64,000 nt of DNA, taken from NCBI GenBank assembly GCA_024349765.1, contig AP026073.1, positions 62,001-126,000 of the forward strand. Direction: 5' to 3'. The DNA is from Streptomyces nigrescens (lineage in GTDB: Bacteria; Actinomycetota; Actinomycetes; Streptomycetales; Streptomycetaceae). Below the pieces are notes generated by a model, which did not search any database, was not told the origin of the DNA, and worked only from the letters and a program-made list of their open reading frames with translations. The number at the start of each line of letters is the position of its first letter. The first letter of the stretch is position 1. Both the position numbers and the translations under genes were made by a program. Shown here piece by piece: positions 9,569 to 17,131 of the stretch.

Positions 9569-10690
9569 GTGAGCGCAGCAGGAGGCGGCGCCGCCATCTG
9601 GGGGCGCGCGGAACAGCAGGACTTCCGCAGCCGGGTACGCGGCTGCCTGCTCGGCGGTGCCATCGGCGATGCGCTCGGTGCCGGCATCGAATTCGACTCG
9701 CTCGACGCGATCCGCGCGGCGCACGGCCAGGAGGGCGTGACCGATTTCGTACCCGCCTTCGGGCGACGCGGCGCGGTCACCGACGACACCCAGATGACCC
9801 TGTTCACCGTCGACGGGCTGATCCGCGCCCAGGTACGCCGCGACACCGGCGCCTGGCACCCGCCCACCGACGTCCACCGCGCCTACCTGCGCTGGGCCGC
9901 CACCCAGCACGACTGGGGCCCCGACGAGCGCAAGACGGACGACGGCTGGCTGGCCCGCGAGGAGTGGCTGTACTCCCGCCGCGCGCCCGGCCGGGCCTGC
10001 CTGAGCGGCCTCGGCGACGAGGTGATGGGCACCCTGGAGGCGCCGAAGAACCCGGACTCCAAGGGGTGCGGCGCGGTGATGCGCTCGGCGCCGTTCGGGC
10101 TGCTGGTCGGCTGGGAGCCGCAGCTCGTGTTCCAGCTCGCCGCGGAGTGCGCGGCGCAGACGCACGGCCACCCCACCGGCTATCTGGCGGCCGGCGCGTT
10201 CGCCGTCATCAGCCACTCACTGGCCCGCGGCGAGGACCTCGACAGCGCGGTGCAGAAGGCGCTGGCCCACCTGGCCACCCGCCCCGGCCACGAGGAGACC
10301 ACCGAGGCCCTCAAGCGCGCGCTGGGCGCCGTACGACAGGGCATGCCGACGCCGGCCCGGGTGGAGTCGCTGGGCGAGGGCTGGACGGCCGAGGAGGCGC
10401 TGTCCATCGGCGTGTACTGCGCACTGGTCGCCGAGGACATCCGGCACGGCCTGCTGCTCGCCGTCAACCACAGCGGCGACAGCGACTCCACCGGCGCCAT
10501 CTGCGGCAACCTCCTCGGCACCCTGCACGGCGAAACGGCGCTGCCGCCGGACTGGCTGGTCGAACTGGAGGGCCGGGCCACGATCCTGCAACTGGCCGAC
10601 GACTTCGCCATGGAAATGACCCAGGGCCCCGCCCTGCACGGCCCGGCCGGCTCGTCCCCGGGATGGCTGGCACGGTATCCGCGGGCGTAG
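9569..10690 (+). CDS. ADP-ribosylglycohydrolase family protein
   Basis: The 373-residue protein carries the DraG/ARH fold that removes ADP-ribose from modified proteins, nucleic acids or small molecules using two Mg ions. Metal-binding motifs are intact: GCLLGGAIGDALGAGIEF near residue 25, VTDDTQMTLFTVDGL near 70 and NHSGDSDSTGAICGNLLG near 300. No ADP-ribosyltransferase gene was seen nearby, so the target is unknown. It starts with GTG 9569 preceded by GGGAGG at 5 bases. Its promoter region is shared, divergently, with the D-2-hydroxyacid dehydrogenase gene. Confidence 0.9.
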   Translation: MSAAGGGAAIWGRAEQQDFRSRVRGCLLGGAIGDALGAGIEFDSLDAIRAAHGQEGVTDFVPAFGRRGAVTDDTQMTLFTVDGLIRAQVRRDTGAWHPPTDVHRAYLRWAATQHDWGPDERKTDDGWLAREEWLYSRRAPGRACLSGLGDEVMGTLEAPKNPDSKGCGAVMRSAPFGLLVGWEPQLVFQLAAECAAQTHGHPTGYLAAGAFAVISHSLARGEDLDSAVQKALAHLATRPGHEETTEALKRALGAVRQGMPTPARVESLGEGWTAEEALSIGVYCALVAEDIRHGLLLAVNHSGDSDSTGAICGNLLGTLHGETALPPDWLVELEGRATILQLADDFAMEMTQGPALHGPAGSSPGWLARYPRA

Positions 10691-11012
10691 GGGGCCGTCG
10701 CGGGGGTCAGGGCGTAAGGGTTAGGACGTAAGGGGAAGGGCGAGGGCGAGGGCGAGGGCGAAGGGGAAGGGCGAAGGGGCTGGGGGCCTGGGGCCCGCCG
10801 GTCCCTTACGGGAGGGCCGAACACTTTCCCTAGGGGACCCGAGCGCCCCCTCGGGGGGCCACAACGGCTCGGGCGTCGGCGGTATTCCCGGCTCAGGCCC
10901 CTACTGGTAGGTCGAACACCTCCCGTAGGGGACACAAACGCCCCCTCGGGGGCCACAACAGTCCGGGGGTCGGCGGAATTCCCGTGTCGTCCCCCCGCCA
11001 CCCCACCTGCCC
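10691..11012. other. 322-base convergent intergenic region, repeat-rich
   Basis: There is no credible gene here. It contains a purine-rich run of GGGCGA-like hexamers (about 10738-10777) and a duplicated block of about 76 bases. The space separates convergent genes and probably ends transcription of both. Confidence 0.6.
10815..10984. repeat. Imperfect direct repeat of ~76 bases
   Basis: Copy one (10815-10890) and copy two (10910-10984) align over their full length at roughly 80 percent by eye. Both contain CGCCCCCTCGGGGG, a self-complementary hairpin core, and end GTCGGCGG then ATTCCCG. They are separated by 19 bases. Confidence 0.75.
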
Positions 11013-12599
11013 TCAAGGTGCCCGCACCCCCCGCACCCCGCCCGACCCGTCCCCCTGCTCCGGGAGGCTGCCCCCAAGATTCGCCGCGGCGCCTCCCGTG
11101 TCCCCGTCACCGTCACCGTCCCCCTCGCCGTCGTTGATCCGTGCCAGCACCGCGTCGCGTTCCGGGGTGGCCTCGGGCCGCAGGTGGCCGAGCAGGGCGA
11201 AGAGCAGCAGCGAGGTGGTGACCGGGGCGACGATCTGGACCTGGAGTTGGACGCCGTTCAGGCCGTAGTTGGTGAGCCAGAACGCGAACAGGCCGGCCGC
11301 CCAGGAAACCAGGGCCGCGGTGGGGCCCGAGCGGCGGAAGAGCCGCACCATGCCGAGCAGGAACGGGATGGAGATCGGCCCGACCAGTCCGGCCACCCAC
11401 TTGATGACGACGGTGATGATGTCCTTGAACGTGGGCGAGTTGACCTGGGTCGCGATCGCCATCGACAGGCCCAGGAACGCGACCGTCGACAGCCGCGCGG
11501 CCAGCAGCCCGGCCCGGTGCGACCACGCGCGCGCCCTTGCCGAGAGGGCCGGCGCGATGTCGCGGGTGAACACCGCGGAGATGGCGTTGGCGTCCGAGGA
11601 ACACATGGCCATCGTGTGGGAGAAGAAGCCGACGATCACCAGCCCCAGCAGCCCGTGCGGCAGCAGGCGTTCGGTCAGCAGCGCGTACGCGTCGGAGGCG
11701 TCCGGCCTGTGTGCCGTGACCAGCAGCGGCGCGGCCCACATCGGGAAGAAGAGAACGGCCGGCCAGACGAACCACAGCGCCGCGGACAGCCGCGCGGCGC
11801 GTTTGGCCTGCCGGGCGCTGCCCGTCGCCATGAAGCGCTGCGCCTGGTTCCACATCCCGCCGCTGTACTCGAAGGTCTTGATGAAGAGATAGGCGAGCAG
11901 AAAGGTGAGGGTGTACGGGCCGACGGTCGGCCGGGTGTGGGTGTCCGGCAGCTCGCCCCATACGGTCCACAGCGCGCTGACACCCCCCAGCTTCCCCAGA
12001 ACGGTGACCAGCATCGCGACACCCGCCAGCAGCTGGATGACGAACTGCCCCAGCTCGGTCAGCGCATCCGCCCACAGACCGCCGACCGTGCAGTAGACGC
12101 CGGTGATCACGCCCGTGATGAGGATGCCCTGGTTGAGCGAGATCCCGGTGAAGACGGACAACAGGGTCGCGATCGCGGCCCACTTGGCGCCCACGTCCAC
12201 GATCTTGAGCAGCACACCGGACCAGGCCAGCGCCTGCTGCGTCGGCAGGTCGTAGCGGCTCTTGAGGTACTCCAGCGGCGAGGCGACACCCAGCCGCGAC
12301 CGCAGCCGGTTCAGCCGCCCGGCGAACAGCTGGGCGCCGATGGCGACCCCGATCGCGATGGGGAAGGACCAGGTCACGTACGAGGTGACCCCGTATTGGT
12401 AGGCGATCCCGGCGTACCCGGTGAACACCACCGCGCTGTAGCCGGACATGTGGTGGGAGATCCCGGACAGCCACCACGGCATCCGGCCGCCCGCGGTGAA
12501 GAAGTCGCTGACGTCGTCCACCCGCTTGTGCGACCACACACCGATCGCGACCATCACGCCGAAGTAGCCGATGAGCACGGCCCAGTCGAGACTGTTCAT
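11013..12599 (-). CDS. Sodium:solute symporter family protein
   Basis: This 528-residue membrane protein has about 13 hydrophobic helices in the SSS (SGLT/PutP) pattern. It starts MNSLDWAVLIGYFGVMVAIG, then SDFFTAGGRMPWWLSGISHHMSGYSAVVFTG, the conserved unwound first transport helix region, and later HTMAMCSSDANAISAVFTRD near residue 330, typical of the eighth helix. It probably couples sodium entry to uptake of a sugar or organic acid. The carboxy tail is cytoplasmic and includes a GDGDGDGD run created by a short tandem DNA repeat. ATG 12599 has GGAGGGGG upstream; an in-frame GTG at 12629 is less likely. Confidence 0.88.
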   Translation of the reverse strand: MNSLDWAVLIGYFGVMVAIGVWSHKRVDDVSDFFTAGGRMPWWLSGISHHMSGYSAVVFTGYAGIAYQYGVTSYVTWSFPIAIGVAIGAQLFAGRLNRLRSRLGVASPLEYLKSRYDLPTQQALAWSGVLLKIVDVGAKWAAIATLLSVFTGISLNQGILITGVITGVYCTVGGLWADALTELGQFVIQLLAGVAMLVTVLGKLGGVSALWTVWGELPDTHTRPTVGPYTLTFLLAYLFIKTFEYSGGMWNQAQRFMATGSARQAKRAARLSAALWFVWPAVLFFPMWAAPLLVTAHRPDASDAYALLTERLLPHGLLGLVIVGFFSHTMAMCSSDANAISAVFTRDIAPALSARARAWSHRAGLLAARLSTVAFLGLSMAIATQVNSPTFKDIITVVIKWVAGLVGPISIPFLLGMVRLFRRSGPTAALVSWAAGLFAFWLTNYGLNGVQLQVQIVAPVTTSLLLFALLGHLRPEATPERDAVLARINDGEGDGDGDGDTGGAAANLGGSLPEQGDGSGGVRGVRAP

Positions 12600-12694
12600 G
12601 CCCCCTCCAGGGGTCCGCCTTGTGAACATCGATCACATCGCCGTGATGCGTTCCGCGGTGTCGTGTCCCCGCGCGGGAGTGGGGAACTCCCGGA

Positions 12695-12715
12695 AATCCC
12701 GGAACTCCCGGGATT
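12695..12715. promoter_or_regulatory. Dyad upstream of symporter gene
   Basis: Perfect 8-bp arms AATCCCGG and CCGGGATT flank a 5-base spacer about 96 bases upstream of the symporter start. An 11-base direct repeat, GGAACTCCCGG, occurs at 12683-12693 and 12701-12711. This could be a regulator site; no regulator is assigned. Confidence 0.4.
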
Positions 12716-12863
12716 GAAGCGTCCGTTGGGCACGCCGGTCAAGACTCTCGGCAATCACAGACATGAACACTGATCAGGGAAGTGGACCAATGCGCCGTCT
12801 CTTGACCGCCGGGAACGTTGCCGCGCCCCGCGCCCCCCGCACCCACGATGAGCGACCGGCACA

Positions 12864-12896
12864 ACGGCCGTACGGGTGCGGGACCCGTACGGCCGT
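12864..12896. terminator. 14-bp hairpin downstream of SDR gene
   Basis: Perfect arms ACGGCCGTACGGGT and ACCCGTACGGCCGT with a 5-base loop lie about 120 bases past the SDR stop codon on the minus strand. There is no T-run. Most likely it is the SDR terminator. Confidence 0.6.
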
Positions 12897-12900
12897 AAAG

Positions 12901-13012
12901 GGAAGGAGTGCGGAAAGGGGGTGCGGAAAGGGGGTGCGAAAAAGGAGTGCGGAAAGGGGGTGCGGAAAAGGAGTGCGGAAAGGGGGTGCGGAAAGGGCGG
13001 CGGAAGGAGTGC
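12901..13012. repeat. Purine-rich 13-bp minisatellite
   Basis: About nine tandem units of GGAAAGGGGGTGC and the variant GGAAAAGGAGTGC alternate, with shorter units of 11 to 12 bases at the ends. One strand is almost all purine. The array ends 5 bases before the SDR stop codon. The rest of 12600-12900 holds only the dyad and hairpin listed separately. Confidence 0.9.
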
Positions 13013-13017
13013 GGCCG

Positions 13018-13803
13018 CTACCGCATCAGCTCACCCGCGTTGACCAGCAGCGACTGGCCCGTGATGGCGCGCGCCCGGTCGGACGCCAGGAAGACCGCGG
13101 TCTCGGCCACATCGGCATCCGTGGCCAGCTCCGGCAGCGCCATCCGCTCGGTGAGCCGACCGAGCACCTCGGACTCCGCCACGCCCTCGGTCTGCGCCTG
13201 GAACCGTACGTAGGCCTCGACCGGCGGGCCCCACATCCAGCCCGGCTGCACGGTGTTGACGCGTATCCGGTCCGGCCCCAGCTCGCGGGCGAGCGAGTAC
13301 ATCGCGGAGACCAGCCCGCCCTTCGACGCCGCATACGCCGCCTGCCGCACCTGTGAGGGCGCCGCGACCGACGACTGGGTGCCGATGAACACCACCGAAC
13401 CCCCGCCGCGCGCGGTCAGCGACGGCAGACAGGCCCGGGTCATCCGCAGCGTGCCGAAGAGGTTGACGTCCACGACGTCGCGCCAGGAGTCGAAGTCGGC
13501 GTCCCGCAGTCCGCCGAACAGCGAGTCCAGCGCGGCGACATGGATCACCGCGTCGATCCCGCCGAACCGCTCCACCGCCAGCGCGGCCAGCGCCGTGCAC
13601 TGCGCCTCGTCCCCGATGTCGGTCACCCGCCAGGCGGTACGCGTCCCCGCAGGGTCGATCCGCGCCGCCGACTTGGCGAGGTTCGCCTCGGTGCGCGCGC
13701 CCAGCACCACCGACGCGCCGTCCCGCACGCAGGCCGCCGCGACCTGATGGCCGAGGCCGGGCCCCACGCCCGAGACGACGACGGTCTTGTTCCGCAGCAG
13801 CAT
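13018..13803 (-). CDS. SDR family oxidoreductase
   Basis: The 261-residue protein is a classical short-chain dehydrogenase/reductase. The cofactor motif is VVVSGVGPGLG at residues 8-18 (GxxxGxG). The catalytic tetrad region shows FIGTQSS (Ser) and AAYAASKGG (Tyr-x3-Lys), and the carboxy end has GQSLLVNAGELM. It should oxidise or reduce a hydroxy/keto group with NAD(P). The substrate is unknown. ATG 13803 has GGAGGCGGAG upstream. A 17-base palindrome lies 35 bases before the start, and a near copy of it precedes the gene at 15664, so the two may share a regulator. Confidence 0.9.
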   Translation of the reverse strand: MLLRNKTVVVSGVGPGLGHQVAAACVRDGASVVLGARTEANLAKSAARIDPAGTRTAWRVTDIGDEAQCTALAALAVERFGGIDAVIHVAALDSLFGGLRDADFDSWRDVVDVNLFGTLRMTRACLPSLTARGGGSVVFIGTQSSVAAPSQVRQAAYAASKGGLVSAMYSLARELGPDRIRVNTVQPGWMWGPPVEAYVRFQAQTEGVAESEVLGRLTERMALPELATDADVAETAVFLASDRARAITGQSLLVNAGELMR

Positions 13804-13837
13804 CTCCGCCTCCGGGCATCGCGCACCACGTACCTCT

Positions 13838-13854
13838 CCTGACGACTCGTCAGG
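13838..13854. promoter_or_regulatory. Palindromic operator candidate (SDR gene)
   Basis: CCTGACGACTCGTCAGG is a perfect dyad with 8-bp arms around one central base, placed in the SDR promoter region. A site differing at three of 15 core positions lies at 15634-15648. The size and symmetry fit a TetR-type operator; this is inference. Confidence 0.6.
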
Positions 13855-13926
13855 TTAGGGTGCCCGCCCCGAAAGCAACAGGCCCGTCCCTTCGCGGATT
13901 TCGCGTCCGGGCGTGCTGCTGCCCGG

Positions 13927-14145
13927 TCAGTGCGCGTGCCCCCGGCGCAGCGGCACCGCGGCCCGCAGCCGGCGCAGGACCGCGACCACCCGCACCCGGG
14001 CCCCGCACAGCCGGGCCCAGAGTTGCCGGGCGAGCGAAGGGGGCGGCTCGGTCGGACCGCTCTCGGAGACATCGGGGTCCGGCGCGCCGCCTGTCGGGTC
14101 GTCCGCGTCGTGGGGGCCTGGGGTGTCGTGCGTGCCGTGGGTCAT
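13927..14145 (-). CDS. Small basic-tailed hypothetical protein (72 aa)
   Basis: The reading starts at an ATG preceded by GGGAGGACGG, a good ribosome binding site. The first 35 residues are acidic and Pro/Gly-rich and the last 35 form an amphipathic, strongly basic stretch (LARQLWARLCGARVRVVAVLRRLR). No family was recognised. It sits alone between the SDR gene and the aminotransferase gene, on the same strand as both. The good start signal and composition argue for a real gene; nothing shows its function. Confidence 0.5.
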   Translation of the reverse strand: MTHGTHDTPGPHDADDPTGGAPDPDVSESGPTEPPPSLARQLWARLCGARVRVVAVLRRLRAAVPLRRGHAH

Positions 14146-14260
14146 CCGTCCTCCCGCCTCCCGGAAAGGTGTTCCCGTGTTCCCACCCCCTGTTCTTCCC
14201 CGTGGCGGCCACCCCGAAGCGGCGCTCCCCGGAAGCCCCCGGGCGCGCCGCTCCCCGAGC

Positions 14261-15508
14261 TCACCCCTCCCCGCGCGCCTCCGCCAGGGCCCCGCGCAGC
14301 CGCCCCAGCCCCTCGCGGATCTCCTCCGGCGTGTGCGTGACGAACGACAGGCGGACCGCGGCCGGGTCCGGCGGGCCGGCGAAGAACGGCGCCCCGGGCA
14401 CGTACGCGACGTCATGCCGCACGACCTCGGGCAGCAGGGCGGTCGCGTCGTGGCCGGCGGGCAGGGCGGCCCACACGAACATGCCGCCCGACGGCCGGTT
14501 CCACCGCGAGCCCTCGGGGAGCGCCGTGGCGAGCCCGTCGACCAGCGCGTCCCGGCGCTCGCGGTACGCGTCGCGCACCCGCGCCAGGTGGACGTCCAGG
14601 TCCGTGGTCGCCAAGTACCGTGCCGCGGCCGCCTGGTCGACGGTCGAGGTGTGCAGATCGGCGGCCTGCTTGGCGATGACGCAGGGGCGCCGCAGCGGGT
14701 CCGGCAGCCGCAGCGTGCCCAGCCGCAGCCCGGGCGCCATCACCTTCGAGAACGAACCCAGCAGCACCGTACGGTCCTCGGCCCCCGGGAACGACGCCAC
14801 CCACGGCACCGCCTCGCCCTCGAAGCGGAGTTCGCCGTACGGGTCGTCCTCGGCGATCCACAGTCCGCGCCGGGCGGCGATCTCGGCGACCGCGGCTCGG
14901 CGCTCGGCGGAGAGCGTGCGGCCGGTCGGGTTCTGGAAGGTGGGGATGACGTACAGCAGCTTCGGCCGCTCGCGGGCGGCGAGTTCGTCCAGCGCGGCCG
15001 GATCGAGGCCCTCGTCGTCGGTGGGCACCGGCACCACCCGGGCGCCCGCCAGCGAGAAGATCTGCAGCGCCGCCAGATAGCAGGGGTCCTCCACCAGCAC
15101 CGTGTCGCCCGGCTCCAGCAGGACGGTGGCCAGCAGCGACAGGCCCTGCTGGGAGCCGGTGGTCACCAGCAGCTCGTCGGGACCGGTGGGCAGCCCGCGG
15201 GCGGTGGTGCGCGCCGCGACGGCCGCGCGCAACGCCGGGTCGCCCTCGCTGGTGGAGTACTGCAGGGTGCGCCGCGGGTCCTCGGCGAGCACGTGCTGGA
15301 AGGCGGCCGCTATCCCGGCCGCGTCGAACAGCTCGGGGGCGGGCAGCCCGCCGGCGAACGAGATGACCTCGGGCCGGGCGGTGAGCGCCAGGATGTCGCG
15401 TACCGGCGAGCCGCCGGTGCGCGCCGCCCGCGCGGCGAGCTCGGGGAGCGGCGCACGGGCGGGCGTACGGAGGGGCGTACGGGCATCGGCGAGGATCGCA
15501 TCCGGCAT
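14261..15508 (-). CDS. PLP-dependent class I/II aminotransferase
   Basis: This 415-residue fold-type I aminotransferase resembles the LysN/2-aminoadipate and MocR catalytic-domain group but has no DNA-binding domain. It shows ISFAGGLPAPELF near the start, the cofactor-contact segment TTGSQQGLSLL, the PTFQNPTGRTLS stretch, the EDDPYGELRF Asp/Tyr motif, and the pyridoxal-binding lysine in GSFSKVMAPGLRLG. It transfers an amino group between an amino acid and a 2-oxoacid; the specificity is not readable. I chose ATG 15508 (GGGAG 5 bases upstream); ATG 15520 is also in frame. A 16-bp palindrome lies just upstream. Confidence 0.88.
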   Translation of the reverse strand: MPDAILADARTPLRTPARAPLPELAARAARTGGSPVRDILALTARPEVISFAGGLPAPELFDAAGIAAAFQHVLAEDPRRTLQYSTSEGDPALRAAVAARTTARGLPTGPDELLVTTGSQQGLSLLATVLLEPGDTVLVEDPCYLAALQIFSLAGARVVPVPTDDEGLDPAALDELAARERPKLLYVIPTFQNPTGRTLSAERRAAVAEIAARRGLWIAEDDPYGELRFEGEAVPWVASFPGAEDRTVLLGSFSKVMAPGLRLGTLRLPDPLRRPCVIAKQAADLHTSTVDQAAAARYLATTDLDVHLARVRDAYRERRDALVDGLATALPEGSRWNRPSGGMFVWAALPAGHDATALLPEVVRHDVAYVPGAPFFAGPPDPAAVRLSFVTHTPEEIREGLGRLRGALAEARGEG

Positions 15509-15530
15509 GGCGACTCCCATCACTCCGGGC

Positions 15531-15546
15531 CGCGGGTTAACCCGCG
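15531..15546. promoter_or_regulatory. 16-bp perfect palindrome before aminotransferase
   Basis: CGCGGGTTAACCCGCG is fully self-complementary and lies 22 bases before the aminotransferase start. This position suits an operator or a structured leader. Confidence 0.45.
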
Positions 15547-15633
15547 TTAGCTGCAAATGCCAGGCAGCTTAAGCGGGAAGGGAACGGATGTGCAGGGATG
15601 CCCACATGGTGAGCATGCCGGACCCCTCCCGTT

Positions 15634-15648
15634 CTGACACTTCGTCAG
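15634..15648. promoter_or_regulatory. Operator candidate matching 13838-13854
   Basis: CTGACACTTCGTCAG keeps the CTGAC...CGTCAG arms of the dyad next to the SDR gene and ends 15 bases before the ATG at 15664. The same regulator probably reads both sites. Confidence 0.55.
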
Positions 15649-15663
15649 CTACACCTGTTCCCC

Positions 15664-16545
15664 ATGACCGCAGACCGCGAGAGCACGAGCAGGATCACGC
15701 CGGAGGATGCCACCGCCACCCACGTCGCCGCCTACGGTGAACTGGCCGCCGTCGGCCCCTACGGCGTCCGCCCCGGGCATGCGCTGATCACCATGGTCGA
15801 ACCCCATCCCGGCCACGAGTACGCCTACAACCGCTGGTACGAGGACGACCACTACATCGCCGGCGCCATGGCGATGCCCTGGATGTTCGCCGGCCGCCGC
15901 TGGGTCGCCACCCGCGACCTGCAACTCCTGCGCTATCCCACGGAGTCCGCCGTCGCCCGGCCGGTCACGGCCGGCTGCTACCTCTCCACGTACTGGCTCA
16001 CCGAAGGCCGCTACGACGAGCACATGCGGTGGACGGTGGCGATCAACCGGCGCCTCAACCAGGACGGCCGGGTCCACCAGGACCGTACGCACGTCTTCAC
16101 GGCCTTCCAGGACCACCTGGCGACGGTCTACCGGGACGGCGCGGCGGGCCCCCGGGACTTCCACGCGCTGGACCACCCCTACGCGGGGCTGGTGCTGGAG
16201 GTGGTCGACGCGGCCGGACCGGAGGAGCGGGCCGGGCTGCTGGAGTGGCTGCGGGACCGGCAGCTGCCGCGGCGGCTGGCCGGCTCACCCGCCGCGATGG
16301 TCACGGTCTTCCGGCCGACCCCGCTGCCCGGTGACCGGATGTCGTACGTACGGCAGGTCGAAGGGGTCGACACCCGGCTGACGCTGCTGTGGTTCCTGGA
16401 GCAAGATCCCCGCGACGCCTGGTCGGCGCACTTCGCGGACCTGGGGGCGGAGGTCGCGGACGCGGGACTGGGGCGGGTGGAGCTGGTGGCGCCGTTCGTG
16501 CCGACCGTGCCCGGGACGGACCGGTACGTGGCCGAATTGCGCTGA
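15664..16545 (+). CDS. EthD-like alpha/beta-barrel hypothetical protein
   Basis: A 293-residue soluble protein. Residues about 40-100 include HALITMVEPHPGHEYAYNRWYEDDHYIAGAMAMPWMFAGRRW, which resembles EthD/stress-responsive dimeric alpha-beta barrels, where a NxWYxxxH segment precedes helices around the pocket. A second copy of the fold may lie in the carboxy half (LTLLWFLEQDPRDAWSAHFADL). No catalytic function can be assigned; relatives appear near SDR and acyl-CoA genes in actinomycetes. There is no ribosome binding site before ATG 15664, so the message may be leaderless. The operator-like dyad upstream ties it to the SDR gene. Confidence 0.7.
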   Translation: MTADRESTSRITPEDATATHVAAYGELAAVGPYGVRPGHALITMVEPHPGHEYAYNRWYEDDHYIAGAMAMPWMFAGRRWVATRDLQLLRYPTESAVARPVTAGCYLSTYWLTEGRYDEHMRWTVAINRRLNQDGRVHQDRTHVFTAFQDHLATVYRDGAAGPRDFHALDHPYAGLVLEVVDAAGPEERAGLLEWLRDRQLPRRLAGSPAAMVTVFRPTPLPGDRMSYVRQVEGVDTRLTLLWFLEQDPRDAWSAHFADLGAEVADAGLGRVELVAPFVPTVPGTDRYVAELR

Positions 16546-16684
16546 TGGGTGCTGACGCGCGGTGACGGGGGCGGGAGGGAACGCGTCGAGGTGCGGGCAA
16601 GGCCGAGCCCCCTCGGCCGGGACGGCGATCCAGTCGAGAGGGCTCGTATCCGCGGATGCGGACTGTGGAGCGTGCCGGCTCAGG

Positions 16685-16894
16685 TCACGCCACGTCGAAC
16701 GCGCCGTCGGCGACGTCCGACACGAAGCGGCTCCAGGAGGCGTTGTCGAACGTGAGGCGCGGCCCCTCGGGGTCCTTGGAGTCGCGCACCGCGATGGCTG
16801 CGGTGGTCGGTACGGCGATTTCCACACAGGCGCCGTTACCACCGGAGTACGAGGACTTGGTCCAGGAGAATGCGGAATTCGGCTGCACGGCCAT
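16685..16894 (-). CDS. DUF397 domain protein
   Basis: This 69-residue protein has the DUF397 signature: FSWTKSSYSGGNGACVEIAV, then IAVRDSKDPEGPRLTF, then SWSRFVSDV. DUF397 proteins are encoded beside XRE regulators across Streptomyces and are thought to form pairs with them. That partner lies about 240 bases upstream on the same strand. GGAG is 5 bases before ATG 16894. Confidence 0.92.
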   Translation of the reverse strand: MAVQPNSAFSWTKSSYSGGNGACVEIAVPTTAAIAVRDSKDPEGPRLTFDNASWSRFVSDVADGAFDVA

Positions 16895-17131
16895 GTTCAC
16901 TCCAATTACTCTGAGTTACCGCGGATTCGGTAGTGACGACGCTACGCGCCAACATCACCAACCGCAGGGGCCGTTCACCCGTCCGAATGGCATATTCATT
17001 GATCTCTTTTCACGGCGGCGGGCGCGGGTGTACCGTGCGAACCCGTTATCCGGAACCTCGCATTCCGCCCGCTTTCCGCCCTGCTCCGGACCCGTCGTTC
17101 CGGTCCGGTGCGTCGGTCTACCGCTCCGGTC

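Noticed and set aside
12901-13012. Possible CRISPR-like array
   Set aside because: Units are 13 bp and contiguous with no spacers, so it is a minisatellite. No cas genes are present, and the 20-bp and 23-bp arrays also lack spacers.
12763-13356. Plus-strand frame through the 13-bp minisatellite
   Set aside because: Its protein is a repeat-coded Lys/Gly/Arg run followed by sequence antisense to the SDR gene.
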